A stretch of 64,000 nt of DNA from an uncultured Erythrobacter sp. Its GTDB lineage: Bacteria > Pseudomonadota > Alphaproteobacteria > Sphingomonadales > Sphingomonadaceae. The translations under genes and the position numbers were made by a program. The notes under the pieces are model-generated. The model was not told the origin of the DNA and made no database searches. It worked only from the letters and a program-made list of their open reading frames with translations. This document shows positions 44,651 to 52,970 of this stretch, in pieces. The stretch is taken from positions 372,001 through 436,000 of the forward strand of contig CANLVN010000002.1 of the NCBI GenBank assembly GCA_947494705.1, read 5' to 3'. Positions within the stretch are counted from its first letter, which is position 1, and each line of letters starts with the position of its first letter.

Positions 44651-45920
44651 GAATGTCCTGTTGCTCGGGAGTGGGGGCCGCGAACATGCGCTTAGCTGGA
44701 AGCTGGCGCAATCCCCGTCGCTGACAAAGCTCTACGCCGCCCCCGGCAATCCCGGAATAGCCGAGGAAGCGGAAGTGGTTTCGCTCGACGCGACCGACCA
44801 CGATGCTGTCGTCGCATTCTGCCGCGAGCACGGAATCGCCCTCGTCGTGATCGGGCCCGAGGCGCCACTGGTCGATGGCCTCGCCGACAGTTTGAACGCC
44901 GTCGACATCCCCGTGTTCGGTCCGTCTAAAGCCGCCGCGCAGCTCGAAGGATCGAAAGGCTTTACCAAGGATTTATGCGCACAGGCCGATATTCCCACCG
45001 GCGCCTATGTTCGCGTTCATTCGCTCGACCTCGCTGTCGCGGCGCTCGACGGGTTCAAGGCGCCTTACGTGCTCAAGGCCGACGGGCTGGCGGCGGGCAA
45101 GGGCGTGGTGATCGCGAAGGACCGCACCGAAGCGCAGGCCGCGCTCGCCGACATGTTCGGAGGCGGGTTCGGCCAAGCGGGCGCGCAGGTCGTGATCGAG
45201 GAGTTCCTGGAAGGCGAGGAGGCGAGCTTCTTCGCGCTCACCGATGGCAAGACGGTTCTGCCCTTCGGCACGGCGCAGGACCACAAGCAGGTCGGCGAAG
45301 GCGACACCGGGCCGAACACCGGCGGCATGGGCGCATATTCGCCCGCGCCGGTTCTGACACCCGAATTGCAGAGCCGCGCAATGGACGAACTCGTCCGCCC
45401 CACCGTCGCGGCGATGGCAGGCCGCTCCACGCCCTATTCCGGCGTGCTCTATGCCGGACTGATGCTGACCGAGGACGGGCCGAAACTGATCGAATACAAT
45501 TGCCGTTTCGGCGATCCCGAATGCCAGGTGCTGATGATGCGCTTTACGGGCGACCTTGCCGCGGTGATGCTGGCCTGTGCGAAGGGCGAGCTTGCCGGGG
45601 CCGATGCCGACTTCGCCGACGAAACCGCGCTGACCGTGGTCATGGCGGCGAAGGGCTATCCCGGAACGCCGGAGAAGGGCGGCGCAATCGCCCTCAATGA
45701 TGCCGAGGCCGAAGGCGCCAAGGTTTTCCACGCGGGCACAAGAGAGCAGGATGGCGCGCTCATCGCCAATGGAGGCCGCGTCCTCAATGTCACCGCCACG
45801 GGCGCAAACGTCACGCAAGCGAAGGCCAGGGCCTATGCAGCGGTTGACAAGGTGGACTTCCCGACCGGCTTCTGCCGCCGCGACATCGGCTGGAAGGAAG
45901 TGGCGCGCGAGGGAAACTGA
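44649..45920 (+). CDS. purD: Phosphoribosylamine-glycine ligase
   Basis: A 423-residue ATP-grasp enzyme for the second step of purine synthesis. Motifs: [71 protein letters not shown] and [19 protein letters not shown] 44649 gives the canonical N-terminus. The gene is divergent from xseA with the start codons overlapping, so its ribosome binding site and promoter lie inside xseA. Confidence 0.96.
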   Translation: MNVLLLGSGGREHALSWKLAQSPSLTKLYAAPGNPGIAEEAEVVSLDATDHDAVVAFCREHGIALVVIGPEAPLVDGLADSLNAVDIPVFGPSKAAAQLEGSKGFTKDLCAQADIPTGAYVRVHSLDLAVAALDGFKAPYVLKADGLAAGKGVVIAKDRTEAQAALADMFGGGFGQAGAQVVIEEFLEGEEASFFALTDGKTVLPFGTAQDHKQVGEGDTGPNTGGMGAYSPAPVLTPELQSRAMDELVRPTVAAMAGRSTPYSGVLYAGLMLTEDGPKLIEYNCRFGDPECQVLMMRFTGDLAAVMLACAKGELAGADADFADETALTVVMAAKGYPGTPEKGGAIALNDAEAEGAKVFHAGTREQDGALIANGGRVLNVTATGANVTQAKARAYAAVDKVDFPTGFCRRDIGWKEVAREGN

Positions 45921-45936
45921 CTCCCGATTGCAAAAA

Positions 45937-45950
45937 TTGATCTGGATCAA
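45937..45950. promoter_or_regulatory. FNR/FixK-type binding site
   Basis: TTGATCTGGATCAA matches the Crp-Fnr anaerobox consensus TTGAT-N4-ATCAA perfectly. It lies 36 bases upstream of the ATG of the lipoprotein cytochrome c gene (45986) and downstream of purD. The placement is suitable for oxygen-responsive activation of that gene. Confidence 0.65.
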
Positions 45951-45985
45951 CGACGTGCGCGCGATTGTGCGCCATTGTCGCATCC

Positions 45986-46336
45986 ATGCTCAAAGCCATT
46001 GCCCCCCTCGCCGCCCTCGCACCCGCACCGCTCTTGGTTGCCGCCTGCGCCACCACTCCCGAGCCTGCGCCGCCACCTCCGCCCAGCTTCGTCGAGGCTG
46101 CCTGTGGCGGATGCCATGCGGTCGAACCGCCGTTTCTCTCGCCTAATCCGAATGCGCCGAGCTTTGAATCGGTCGCCAATCGCCCCGGCGTGACCAAGGC
46201 GACAATCCGCGCGTGGCTGATCAACGCGCACAATTATCCCGAACAGATGGATTTCGACCTCACGCGCGATCGCGTGGAAGAGGTCTCGACCTACATGATC
46301 ACTTTGCGCCGACGCGACTATGTGCCGATGCCCTGA
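45986..46336 (+). CDS. Lipoprotein c-type cytochrome
   Basis: A 116-residue protein. The signal segment ends in a lipobox (LLVAACATTPE), followed by a proline-rich linker, then a heme site EAACGGCHAVE (CxxCH) and a distal methionine, probably in PEQMDF or STYMITL. The size and single heme fit a small mono-heme cytochrome anchored to a membrane. A consensus FNR/FixK box lies just upstream, suggesting expression at low oxygen. The electron-transfer partner is unknown. Confidence 0.8.
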   Translation: MLKAIAPLAALAPAPLLVAACATTPEPAPPPPPSFVEAACGGCHAVEPPFLSPNPNAPSFESVANRPGVTKATIRAWLINAHNYPEQMDFDLTRDRVEEVSTYMITLRRRDYVPMP

Positions 46337-46357
46337 CGAGGGCGGCAGGTCTGCGTA

Positions 46358-47257
46358 TCATTCCACCAGCGGCTGCATCTCGGCAAAGAACCAGTCGCGG
46401 AATGCCTTAACCTTGGGCGAATGGCGGCGTGCCTCGGGGTGCAGCAGCCGATAAGCGCCCCCCGGTTCGACGGTGCGTTCGCCCACGCGCACCAGCTTGC
46501 CCTCCGCAACTTCGTCGCTGAACAGCATCGGAGTGAGGATCGCGACGCCATTGCCGCTCCGCGCGGCGGCGGCATCGAGCAATTGCGAGTTGAATTCGAG
46601 TCCGCGCGGCGGACGATATTCTTCCGGCGGACGGGCATCGGCGCGCGCCTCGTCCCATCGGTCCCACCAGATGTTGCGGGGCGAAATCCGCTGCGGGTCG
46701 AGGATGCGCGGGTCGGGCCCGGACAGTTCCTCGTGCCGTTCAAGAAAGGCCGGACTCGCAAAGGGCGCAATGCCGAGCGGCGTGAGCACATGATCGTCCA
46801 GCGTTGCAGGCACATCGCGAGAGAGACGGATCGCAAGGTCGCAATCACCTTTTTCCAGATCGACGAAATGGTCGGCGATATCGAGCCGCACCGCGATCTC
46901 GGGATTGGCCAGCTGGAACGTGCCGAGCCGGGGGGCGAGGATTTTCGTCGCGAATGCCTGGAAACATGCGATCGAAAGCACCGCGTGGTCGCTTTCGCCA
47001 AGCGAGGCGAAGGCGCGCTCCATCGTGTCAAAGGCTTCGGTTATTCGCGGCGCAAGCGCTTCGCCGGCGGGCGTGAGCTCCATCGACCGCCCGTTGCGGG
47101 CGAAGAGCACTGCGCCAACGCGCTGTTCAAGGCTCTTGATCTGGTAGCTTACCCCGGCCTGCGTCAGGCCCAGCTCCTCGCCCGCGCGCGTGTAATTGCC
47201 GTGGCGCGCGGCGGCCTCAAATGCGCGGATGGCAGCGAGCGGGGGAAGCCTGGACAT
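46358..47257 (-). CDS. LysR-family transcriptional regulator (GcvA-like)
   Basis: A 299-residue protein. HTH: LAAIRAFEAAARHGNYTRAG, EELGLTQAGVSYQIKSLEQR. Substrate domain about 90-295, with IACFQAFATKILAPRLGTF and IAVRLDIADHFVDLEKGDCD, the arrangement of the GcvA/AmpR branch. The start is taken at ATG 47257; a TTG two codons upstream is also open. A perfect 17-base palindrome lies 8 bases before the start. The divergent neighbour is a 29-residue microprotein gene, a likely target. Confidence 0.9.
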   Translation of the reverse strand: MSRLPPLAAIRAFEAAARHGNYTRAGEELGLTQAGVSYQIKSLEQRVGAVLFARNGRSMELTPAGEALAPRITEAFDTMERAFASLGESDHAVLSIACFQAFATKILAPRLGTFQLANPEIAVRLDIADHFVDLEKGDCDLAIRLSRDVPATLDDHVLTPLGIAPFASPAFLERHEELSGPDPRILDPQRISPRNIWWDRWDEARADARPPEEYRPPRGLEFNSQLLDAAAARSGNGVAILTPMLFSDEVAEGKLVRVGERTVEPGGAYRLLHPEARRHSPKVKAFRDWFFAEMQPLVE

Positions 47258-47264
47258 ATCCAAT

Positions 47265-47281
47265 CATAAGTCAGACTTATG
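47265..47281. promoter_or_regulatory. Palindromic operator upstream of the LysR gene
   Basis: CATAAGTC-A-GACTTATG is a perfect inverted repeat of 8-base arms. It contains T-N11-A spacing as LysR regulators prefer. It lies immediately upstream of the lysR-type start and 76 bases before the microprotein ATG, so it could control both divergent genes. Confidence 0.6.
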
Positions 47282-47356
47282 TATTAAGCCAGTGTTTGAT
47301 TGGTATTGACAGCAAAAAGCAGGCATTTGGGGGTCATCGCAACAAGGGAGCCCAAT

Positions 47357-47446
47357 ATGCACGATCCCATCCATTCCCTCGGCACGGCCCGCATCGGGAC
47401 CATCGCCCTGCCCTTCCTGCTCGCACTAGGCGTGCTGTTAGGCTGA
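47357..47446 (+). CDS. 29-residue hydrophobic microprotein
   Basis: The ATG at 47357 follows a strong AAGGGAG ribosome binding site 6-12 bases upstream. The product begins MHDPIHSLGTARIGTIAL and continues with a hydrophobic stretch (LPFLLALGVLLG), which would be one membrane helix. The TGA is at 47444-47446, and a perfect terminator follows at 47498. Divergent arrangement with a LysR gene and its palindrome supports a regulated small gene. No family was recognised. Confidence 0.5.
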   Translation: MHDPIHSLGTARIGTIALPFLLALGVLLG

Positions 47447-47497
47447 TGCTTGCTTCCGTGCGCCGGCGTTATGCCAGCGCGCCAAGGCCCCAATACG

Positions 47498-47527
47498 CAA
47501 AACCCCGCTCGATCGAGCGGGGTTTTG
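47498..47527. terminator. Bidirectional Rho-independent terminator
   Basis: A perfect 30-base palindrome: CAAAACCCCGCTC joined by GATC to GAGCGGGGTTTTG. GC-rich stem with four A on the left and four T on the right, so it can end transcripts from both sides: the microprotein mRNA (plus) and the PfkB-family kinase mRNA (minus, stop at 47605). Confidence 0.85.
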
Positions 47528-47604
47528 TCGTTTGGTGCGTCCTTCTGAGAAACAGATCCACCAAATGGGCCTGTTCAACCGGCACAAATGCAAGTCGGTA
47601 GCTG

Positions 47605-48603
47605 TCAGAGGCGCTCCGCCATCAGCTCCTGCATGTCGGCTTCGGGTCGCGGGCCGTAATGCGAGATGACCTCGGCCGCCGCGATGGCGCCGCGCTTGAG
47701 GCAAACTTCCAGCTGCTCGCCGCGCGCATAGCCGGCGAGGAAGCCAGCCGCGAACTGGTCGCCCGCGCCGGTCGTGTCGATCACCTTGGCGACCGGAGCC
47801 GCTGCCGTCACCGCGCGCTCACCATGCGCCGATGCGACCGCGCCCTTGGCGCTGCGGGTGGCGACGAGCACCGGGACCTTGGCTGCGACCGAGTCGAAAC
47901 CGGCGTCGAAATCGTCTTCGCCCGTCAGCGTCGCCAATTCGCTCTCGTTGACGAACAGGATGTCGATCAGCCCTTCGTCGATCATAGCGCGGAAGTCGTC
48001 GCCGTGGCGTTCGATGACGAAGCTTTCGCTGGCGGTGAAGGCGACCTTGCGCCCCGCTTCGCGTGCGACTTCGATGGCGCGGCGCATGGCGCGACGCGGC
48101 TCCTCCGGGTCCCACAGATACCCTTCGAGATAAAGGATCGCGCCGCTGGCGATCAGGTCCTCATCGAGCGCCTCCTTCGGCAGATACTGCCCAGCGCCCA
48201 GAAAAGTGTTCATCGTGCGCTCGCCATCGGGCGTGACAAAGATGAGCACGCGGCCCGTCGCCGGTTCGCCGGTGCGCGAGTCAGTGTCGAAGTCGATACC
48301 GGTCGCGCGCATGTCGTGGCGGAAAACCTTGCCGAGCTGGTCGTCGGCGACCTGGCCGATAAAGGCGCATTGCAGCCCGAGCGTCGAAAGACCGGCCAGC
48401 GTGTTCGCCGCCGACCCGCCGGACAGTTCGCGCGCCGGGGGCATGGCATCATACAATTCGTCGGCGCGGGCCTCGTCGATCAGGGTCATGCCACCGCGAT
48501 TCAGGCCGAGTTCTTCGATCAGGCTCTCTTCGCAGGATGCAATGACGTCGACTACGGCGTTGCCAATCGCGATGACATCGTAACGTGGTTCGGTATCGGG
48601 CAA
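47605..48603 (-). CDS. PfkB-family carbohydrate kinase (adenosine kinase-like)
   Basis: A 332-residue kinase. Motifs: YDVIAIGNAVVDVIASCEES, ELSGGSAANTLAGLSTLG (PfkB signature 1), GRVLIFVTPDGERTMNTFLG, and VIDTTGAGDQFAAGFLAGY (signature 2 with catalytic Asp). Such genes are commonly annotated adenosine kinase in sphingomonads; the substrate is not proven. A TTG start at 48603 has an AGGACGAG ribosome binding site nearby and fits the family N-terminus. The frame runs far upstream without support. Confidence 0.88.
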   Translation of the reverse strand: MPDTEPRYDVIAIGNAVVDVIASCEESLIEELGLNRGGMTLIDEARADELYDAMPPARELSGGSAANTLAGLSTLGLQCAFIGQVADDQLGKVFRHDMRATGIDFDTDSRTGEPATGRVLIFVTPDGERTMNTFLGAGQYLPKEALDEDLIASGAILYLEGYLWDPEEPRRAMRRAIEVAREAGRKVAFTASESFVIERHGDDFRAMIDEGLIDILFVNESELATLTGEDDFDAGFDSVAAKVPVLVATRSAKGAVASAHGERAVTAAAPVAKVIDTTGAGDQFAAGFLAGYARGEQLEVCLKRGAIAAAEVISHYGPRPEADMQELMAERL

Positions 48604-48729
48604 GGTGTCTCGTCCTGTAACTGTTCCGGGATTGGCAGCGCGCCTAGCTGGATGCGAGGGTCTAGCCAAGGGGGAAAGGGCATCGAGAGGGTTTGACAGG
48701 CGGATGCGCGCGACGCATCGCATCTGGCG

Positions 48730-49449
48730 ATGAGCGCCGTCTTCACCTCCCTTGCAAAGGCCTTCGGCCAGTTGACCGACCGCGCGGTGCTGTGCGTCGT
48801 TGCAAAGTCGGTGGCGCTTACCGTGCTGGTGTTCGTGGTGCTGGGCTGGGCGCTCTACGCAGGACTGGTCGAGGCGTTTGCCCGGGCGGGCCTCGCAGGC
48901 GAAGCGGGCGGGTTTGCAGGCGCGGCGGCGGCGGTGCTCATCGCGGGTCTGGCCTTCTGGTTCCTTTTCCGCGTTGTCGCGCTCGCCGTGCTGCAATTCT
49001 TCGCCGACGAAATCGTCGAAGCGGTCGAAGCGCGGCACTATCCCGAAGCCTGCGCACAGGCGAGGCACCTGCCGTTTCGCCGCGACCTCGCCAATTCGCT
49101 GCGCGGCATCGGGCGCACGCTGGCGGTGAACGCGCTGGCCCTGCCCCTGGCGGTCGTGCTGATGTTCACAGGCATAGGGACGGCGGTGGTGTTCCTTGGC
49201 GTCAATGCTTGGCTGCTGGGGCGCGAGCTGACCGATATGGCTTGGTTGCGTCACTGCGGCGATGCGGACGGTGCCGAGCGGGACAACCCGGTGGCGAAGG
49301 GGCAACGGATCGCGCTGGGCGCAGTGATTGCGGCCATCATGCTGGTTCCGATCGCCAATGTGCTCGCACCGATCCTTGGTGCAGCGGCGGGCACTCACCT
49401 GACGCACCTGGCAATCGGACAGGGCACGAGGACAGTGAGAGATGCATAA
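48730..49449 (+). CDS. EI24-domain membrane protein
   Basis: A 239-residue integral membrane protein with four or five spans (about 25-50, 62-90, 130-160, 195-225). The pattern LQFFADEIVEAVEARHYPEA and RGIGRTLAVNALALPLAVVL fits the EI24/CysZ-like domain. CysZ proteins take up sulfate, but function here is unproven. Its stop overlaps the next start (ATGCATAA, 49442-49449). Confidence 0.78.
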   Translation: MSAVFTSLAKAFGQLTDRAVLCVVAKSVALTVLVFVVLGWALYAGLVEAFARAGLAGEAGGFAGAAAAVLIAGLAFWFLFRVVALAVLQFFADEIVEAVEARHYPEACAQARHLPFRRDLANSLRGIGRTLAVNALALPLAVVLMFTGIGTAVVFLGVNAWLLGRELTDMAWLRHCGDADGAERDNPVAKGQRIALGAVIAAIMLVPIANVLAPILGAAAGTHLTHLAIGQGTRTVRDA

Positions 49450-49834
49450 ACGACTGGCAATCGGCGCTCTGGCGCTGCTGACATCGGCTTGCGCGACAAC
49501 GACGACGGATCGGTCCGCTGCCAGCACTTCCGCGACTAGCGCACGCGGCAGTTTGCCGACACCCGACACGATGCAGGATGCCGGCACCCGCAGCATCATC
49601 GGACAGCCCGCGAGCAGCCTTGCTCGGCGGTTCGGAGCGCCGCGGATCGACCTGACCGAGGGCGATGCTCGCAAGTTGCAGTTCGCCTCGTCAGCTTGCG
49701 TGCTCGACATCTACCTCTATCCGGCCAGCGCCGGAGCCACCCCGGTCGCCTCCCATGTCCAAGCCCGCCAACGCAAGGGCGGCGGGGCAATCGAGCGCGC
49801 GGATTGCATCGAGCAGGTCGAACGCGAGCGCTGA
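49442..49834 (+). CDS. Lipoprotein, hypothetical
   Basis: A 130-residue protein. Lipobox in LAIGALALLTSACATTTT, a Ser/Thr-rich linker, and a small domain with SIIGQPASSLARRFGAPRID and a cysteine pair (SSACVLDIYLYPASA, RADCIEQVE). The G-x-P-x-x-L-xxxFGxP pattern resembles SmpA/BamE-like outer-membrane lipoproteins, which is a weak suggestion. It overlaps the EI24 gene by 8 bases. Confidence 0.65.
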   Translation: MHKRLAIGALALLTSACATTTTDRSAASTSATSARGSLPTPDTMQDAGTRSIIGQPASSLARRFGAPRIDLTEGDARKLQFASSACVLDIYLYPASAGATPVASHVQARQRKGGGAIERADCIEQVERER

Positions 49835-49921
49835 GGGACAGCCTCCGGTAACCCGGTCTTAAGCACATTGTGCGATGCCCGATCCCCTACAGTTTGGCGG
49901 ATCGAAGGGGCTTGCCACATA

Positions 49922-50866
49922 ATGACGACGCATTTCACCGAACTCGCACGCCGCGCTGCGGTCGATGGACGGGTCGATGCCGCCGAAGTGCTCGCCCTGC
50001 GGCAACGAGGCTGGCGCGACGGGCTCATGACCCGCGAGGAAGCCGAAGCGATCTTTGCGCTCAACAACGCGCTCGAAGAGCGTGACGAGGAATGGTGCAG
50101 CTTCTTCGTCGGGGCAATCCTCGAATATGTTCTCAACGGCACCGAACCGCGCTTCCAGTGCAACGATGCCGAGGCCGATTGGCTGATCGCACAGGTCGAT
50201 CACGATGGCGTGGTCGAAAGCATGGCCGAACTCGAAGCCATGGTGCGTATCATCGAGCGCGCTGAGAATGTCCCGGATCGCCTGAAGGACTATGTGATCG
50301 CCCAGATCGAGCGCGAGGTGCTCACCGGAACCGGTCCGACACGATGCGGTGGCGAGCTTTCCGCCACGCATATCTCGACCGCCGAAGTGCGCATCCTGCG
50401 CCGTGTCATCTTCGCCAGCGGCGGGCACGGTCCAGCGTCGGTCAGCCGCGAGGAGGCCGAGATGCTGTTCCGCCTCAAGGATGAGACGCTGGCCGAGGAA
50501 AACGCCCCCGAATGGGACGACTTGTTCCTCGATGGCGTCAGCAATTACGTCCTGGGCTTCTCGCATCGCAACGCCCAGCTCGACCATGGCCGCGCCAGCG
50601 AACTCGAAGCTTTCATGGACGATAACGAAGGCAGCGTCGGACGCTTCTTCGGTCGGATGCTGCGCGAGACGCCGAAGGCCCGCAACCACTTCGGCAAGGT
50701 TTTCGGCAAGAAGGAAACGTCACCCGGCTTCACCGAGCATGCGATCGCAGGCGAACAAATTACCGAGATCGAACAGGCATGGCTCGACCGCATGATCGAG
50801 GCCGATGGCGAGGTCGACGACCTCGAACGCCGCCTGATCGCGCGGATCGTCGAAGACATCGAATAA
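49922..50866 (+). CDS. Hypothetical protein with two internal repeats
   Basis: A 314-residue soluble acidic protein made of two similar halves. In each, an AEVLxLRQ or AEVRILRR helix is followed by TREEAEAIFALNNALEE or SREEAEMLFRLKDETLAEE, then W-x-x-F/L-F and ILEYVLNG or VSNYVLGF. The repeat suggests an ancient duplication of an EF-hand-like or TerB-like helical unit; I could not assign a family. The ATG at 49922 gives AAGGGG about 14 bases upstream. Confidence 0.6.
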   Translation: MTTHFTELARRAAVDGRVDAAEVLALRQRGWRDGLMTREEAEAIFALNNALEERDEEWCSFFVGAILEYVLNGTEPRFQCNDAEADWLIAQVDHDGVVESMAELEAMVRIIERAENVPDRLKDYVIAQIEREVLTGTGPTRCGGELSATHISTAEVRILRRVIFASGGHGPASVSREEAEMLFRLKDETLAEENAPEWDDLFLDGVSNYVLGFSHRNAQLDHGRASELEAFMDDNEGSVGRFFGRMLRETPKARNHFGKVFGKKETSPGFTEHAIAGEQITEIEQAWLDRMIEADGEVDDLERRLIARIVEDIE

Positions 50867-50896
50867 CCGGCGCAGCAGCGGCGCGAGCCTGATGGC

Positions 50897-51247
50897 TCAG
50901 ACCATGAAGCTCTCACCGCAACCGCATGCGCCCTTGGCGTTGGGGTTGTCGAAAACGAAACCGGCGGTGAAGTCGTCCTCGACCCAGTCCATGGTCGAAC
51001 CCACGAGGTAGAGCACGCTCGCCCCGTCGATGTAGAACGTGCCGCCGGGGGTCTCGATCTTCTCGTCGAACTTGGCCTCTTCGCTGACGTAATCGACCGA
51101 ATAGGCAAGGCCCGAACAGCCGCGACGCGGAGTCGACAGCTTGACGCCAATCGCATCATCGGGGGCTTGGCTCATCAAATGCGCGACGCGATCTTCGGCG
51201 CCCTTGGTCAAGGTGACGGCGGCGGGGCGTTGTTTCAGGGTCGTCAT
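50897..51247 (-). CDS. sufA: Iron-sulfur cluster assembly A-type carrier
   Basis: A 116-residue A-type scaffold or carrier. The three ligand cysteines are seen in STPRRGCSGLAYSVDY and GACGCGESFMV. The length is typical of SufA/IscA/ErpA. It is the last gene of the suf operon and its ATG overlaps the preceding stop (TGATG). It passes Fe-S clusters from SufBCD to target proteins. Confidence 0.92.
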   Translation of the reverse strand: MTTLKQRPAAVTLTKGAEDRVAHLMSQAPDDAIGVKLSTPRRGCSGLAYSVDYVSEEAKFDEKIETPGGTFYIDGASVLYLVGSTMDWVEDDFTAGFVFDNPNAKGACGCGESFMV

Positions 51248-51747
51248 CACAGCATCCCCAGTTCAAGGCGGGCTTCGTCGGACATCTTTTCGGGCGACCA
51301 CGGCGGATCCCAGACGAGATTGACCTCGGCGTCGCGAATGCCGGGGACCGACGAGGCGCGCAATTCGACTTCGCCCGGCATCGTTTCGGCAACCGGGCAA
51401 TGCGGCGTCGTCAGCGTCATGGTGACGGTCGCATCGGCCTCGTCATCGACCTCTACGCCATAGATCAGGCCCAAATCGTATATGTTGACCGGGATTTCCG
51501 GGTCGTAGATTTCCTTGAGCGCGTCGATCACGGCCTGCTGCAGGTCGCTGCCAGCGCCTCCGACCGGACCCTCTGCCGGTTTCTGGTGCAGAAATCCGTC
51601 GAGATAGTCGCGCTCGCGCTTGGGGGCGGGCGCAGCGTCGGGGTCTACCGCATCCTCGACACGGGCGCGGGGAGGCTTGGTCACCACGTCCTCGTTCGGA
51701 GCGGGCGCGGCGACGAAATCTTTGTTGTCGTCTGGCTTGTTCATCAT
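51247..51747 (-). CDS. sufT: DUF59 (MIP18-like) SUF-associated protein
   Basis: A 166-residue protein. The first 65 residues are Pro/Ala/Asp-rich and probably disordered. The MIP18/DUF59 domain has DALKEIYDPEIPVNIYDLGL, MTLTTPHCPVAETMPGEVE and VWDPPWSPEKMSDEARLELG. Members help deliver Fe-S clusters to proteins. It sits between sufS and sufA, overlapping each neighbour. The symbol is by gene context. Confidence 0.85.
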   Translation of the reverse strand: MMNKPDDNKDFVAAPAPNEDVVTKPPRARVEDAVDPDAAPAPKRERDYLDGFLHQKPAEGPVGGAGSDLQQAVIDALKEIYDPEIPVNIYDLGLIYGVEVDDEADATVTMTLTTPHCPVAETMPGEVELRASSVPGIRDAEVNLVWDPPWSPEKMSDEARLELGML

Positions 51748-52970
51748 GCTTTCCCAAATATCCGGCGGGTGCGGGCGATCCCTTCAAGCAGGGCATCGAC
51801 ATCCGCTTCGGTGGAATAAAGGCCGAAACTGGCGCGGGCCGTTGCAGGCACGCCCAGATAGTCCATCAGCGGCTGCGCGCAATGATGGCCAGCACGGATC
51901 GCGACATTGGCTTCGTCGAGGATCGTGCCGAGGTCGTGCGGGTGAATATCGTCGATAACAAAGCTGACGATCCCGGCGCTGTCTTCGGGCCCGAACACCG
52001 TCACGTCGTTCATGGCGGTCAGCTCGCGCCGCAGGCGTGCGACCAATGCCGCCTCGCGCTCATGCAAGACTTCGAGGCCGATCTCGGCGACATAGTCTGC
52101 GGCGGCGGCGAAGGCGATGGCTTCGGTGATGGCAGGCGTGCCCGCTTCGAAACGCTGCGGCCCGCTTCCATAGGTGGTCTTGGCAAAGGTCACGCGATCG
52201 ATCATCGCGCCGCCGCCTTCCCATGGGGGCATGGCGTCCAGCAGTTCGGTACGCGCCCACAGGGCCCCGATACCGGTCGGGCCGTAGAGCTTGTGCGCGG
52301 AAAACACGTAGAAGTCGCAATCGAGCGCCGTGACATCGACCGGGATATGCGGAACCGCCTGGCATCCGTCGAGCAGCAGCTTTGCGCCGACTTTGTGGGC
52401 CATCGCGGCTGCGCGTTTCGCGTCGAGCACGCTGCCCGTGACATTCGAAACATGCACGAAAGCGACCAGCTTGTGGCGGTCGGTCAACATCGCCTCGGCG
52501 GCATCGAGATCGATCTGCTGGTCGTCGGTCAGGGGGACGACATCGATCTCGGCTCCGGTCGCCTCGGCCACCATCTGCCAGGGCACGATGTTCGAGTGGT
52601 GCTCCAGCTGCGAGAGCAGGATGCGGTCGCCGGGCTTCAGGTTGGCCCGGCCCCAGCTGTTGGCGACAAGGTTGATCGCCTCTGTCGCGCCGCGGGTGAA
52701 GACGATCTCGTTTTCCTGCCCGCCGACAAATTCCGCAATCCGGCGCCGCGCCGCTTCGTAGGCGAGCGTCATGTTGGCGCTGCGCGAATAGACGCCCCGG
52801 TGGACGGTCGCATAGTCCGCGCCCATGGCGCGCGCCATCGCGTCGATCACCGCGTGCGGCTTGTGCGCCGTCGCCGCGGTATCGAGATAGTGCCACGGCT
52901 CACCATCCGCGGTCACAAGGCCGGGAAAGTCCGCGCGCAGATCGCGCTCTAGGGTCGCGGGAGCGTTCAC
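51744..52970 (-). CDS. sufS: SufS cysteine desulfurase
   Basis: A 408-residue PLP enzyme that releases sulfur from cysteine for cluster assembly. The PLP lysine lies in FSAHKLYGPTGIGALW, the catalytic cysteine in IRAGHHCAQPLMDYLG, and substrate residues in TATAHKPHAVIDAM and QLEHHSNIVPW. It starts at GTG 52970, overlapping the sufD stop (GTGA). The partner SufE or SufU is not in the window. Confidence 0.95.
   Translation of the reverse strand: MNAPATLERDLRADFPGLVTADGEPWHYLDTAATAHKPHAVIDAMARAMGADYATVHRGVYSRSANMTLAYEAARRRIAEFVGGQENEIVFTRGATEAINLVANSWGRANLKPGDRILLSQLEHHSNIVPWQMVAEATGAEIDVVPLTDDQQIDLDAAEAMLTDRHKLVAFVHVSNVTGSVLDAKRAAAMAHKVGAKLLLDGCQAVPHIPVDVTALDCDFYVFSAHKLYGPTGIGALWARTELLDAMPPWEGGGAMIDRVTFAKTTYGSGPQRFEAGTPAITEAIAFAAAADYVAEIGLEVLHEREAALVARLRRELTAMNDVTVFGPEDSAGIVSFVIDDIHPHDLGTILDEANVAIRAGHHCAQPLMDYLGVPATARASFGLYSTEADVDALLEGIARTRRIFGKA

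Noticed and set aside
48604-49710. Long upstream extension of the PfkB-family kinase frame
   Set aside because: Runs antisense through the EI24 and lipoprotein genes with no family similarity; the kinase N-terminus starts at the TTG at 48603.
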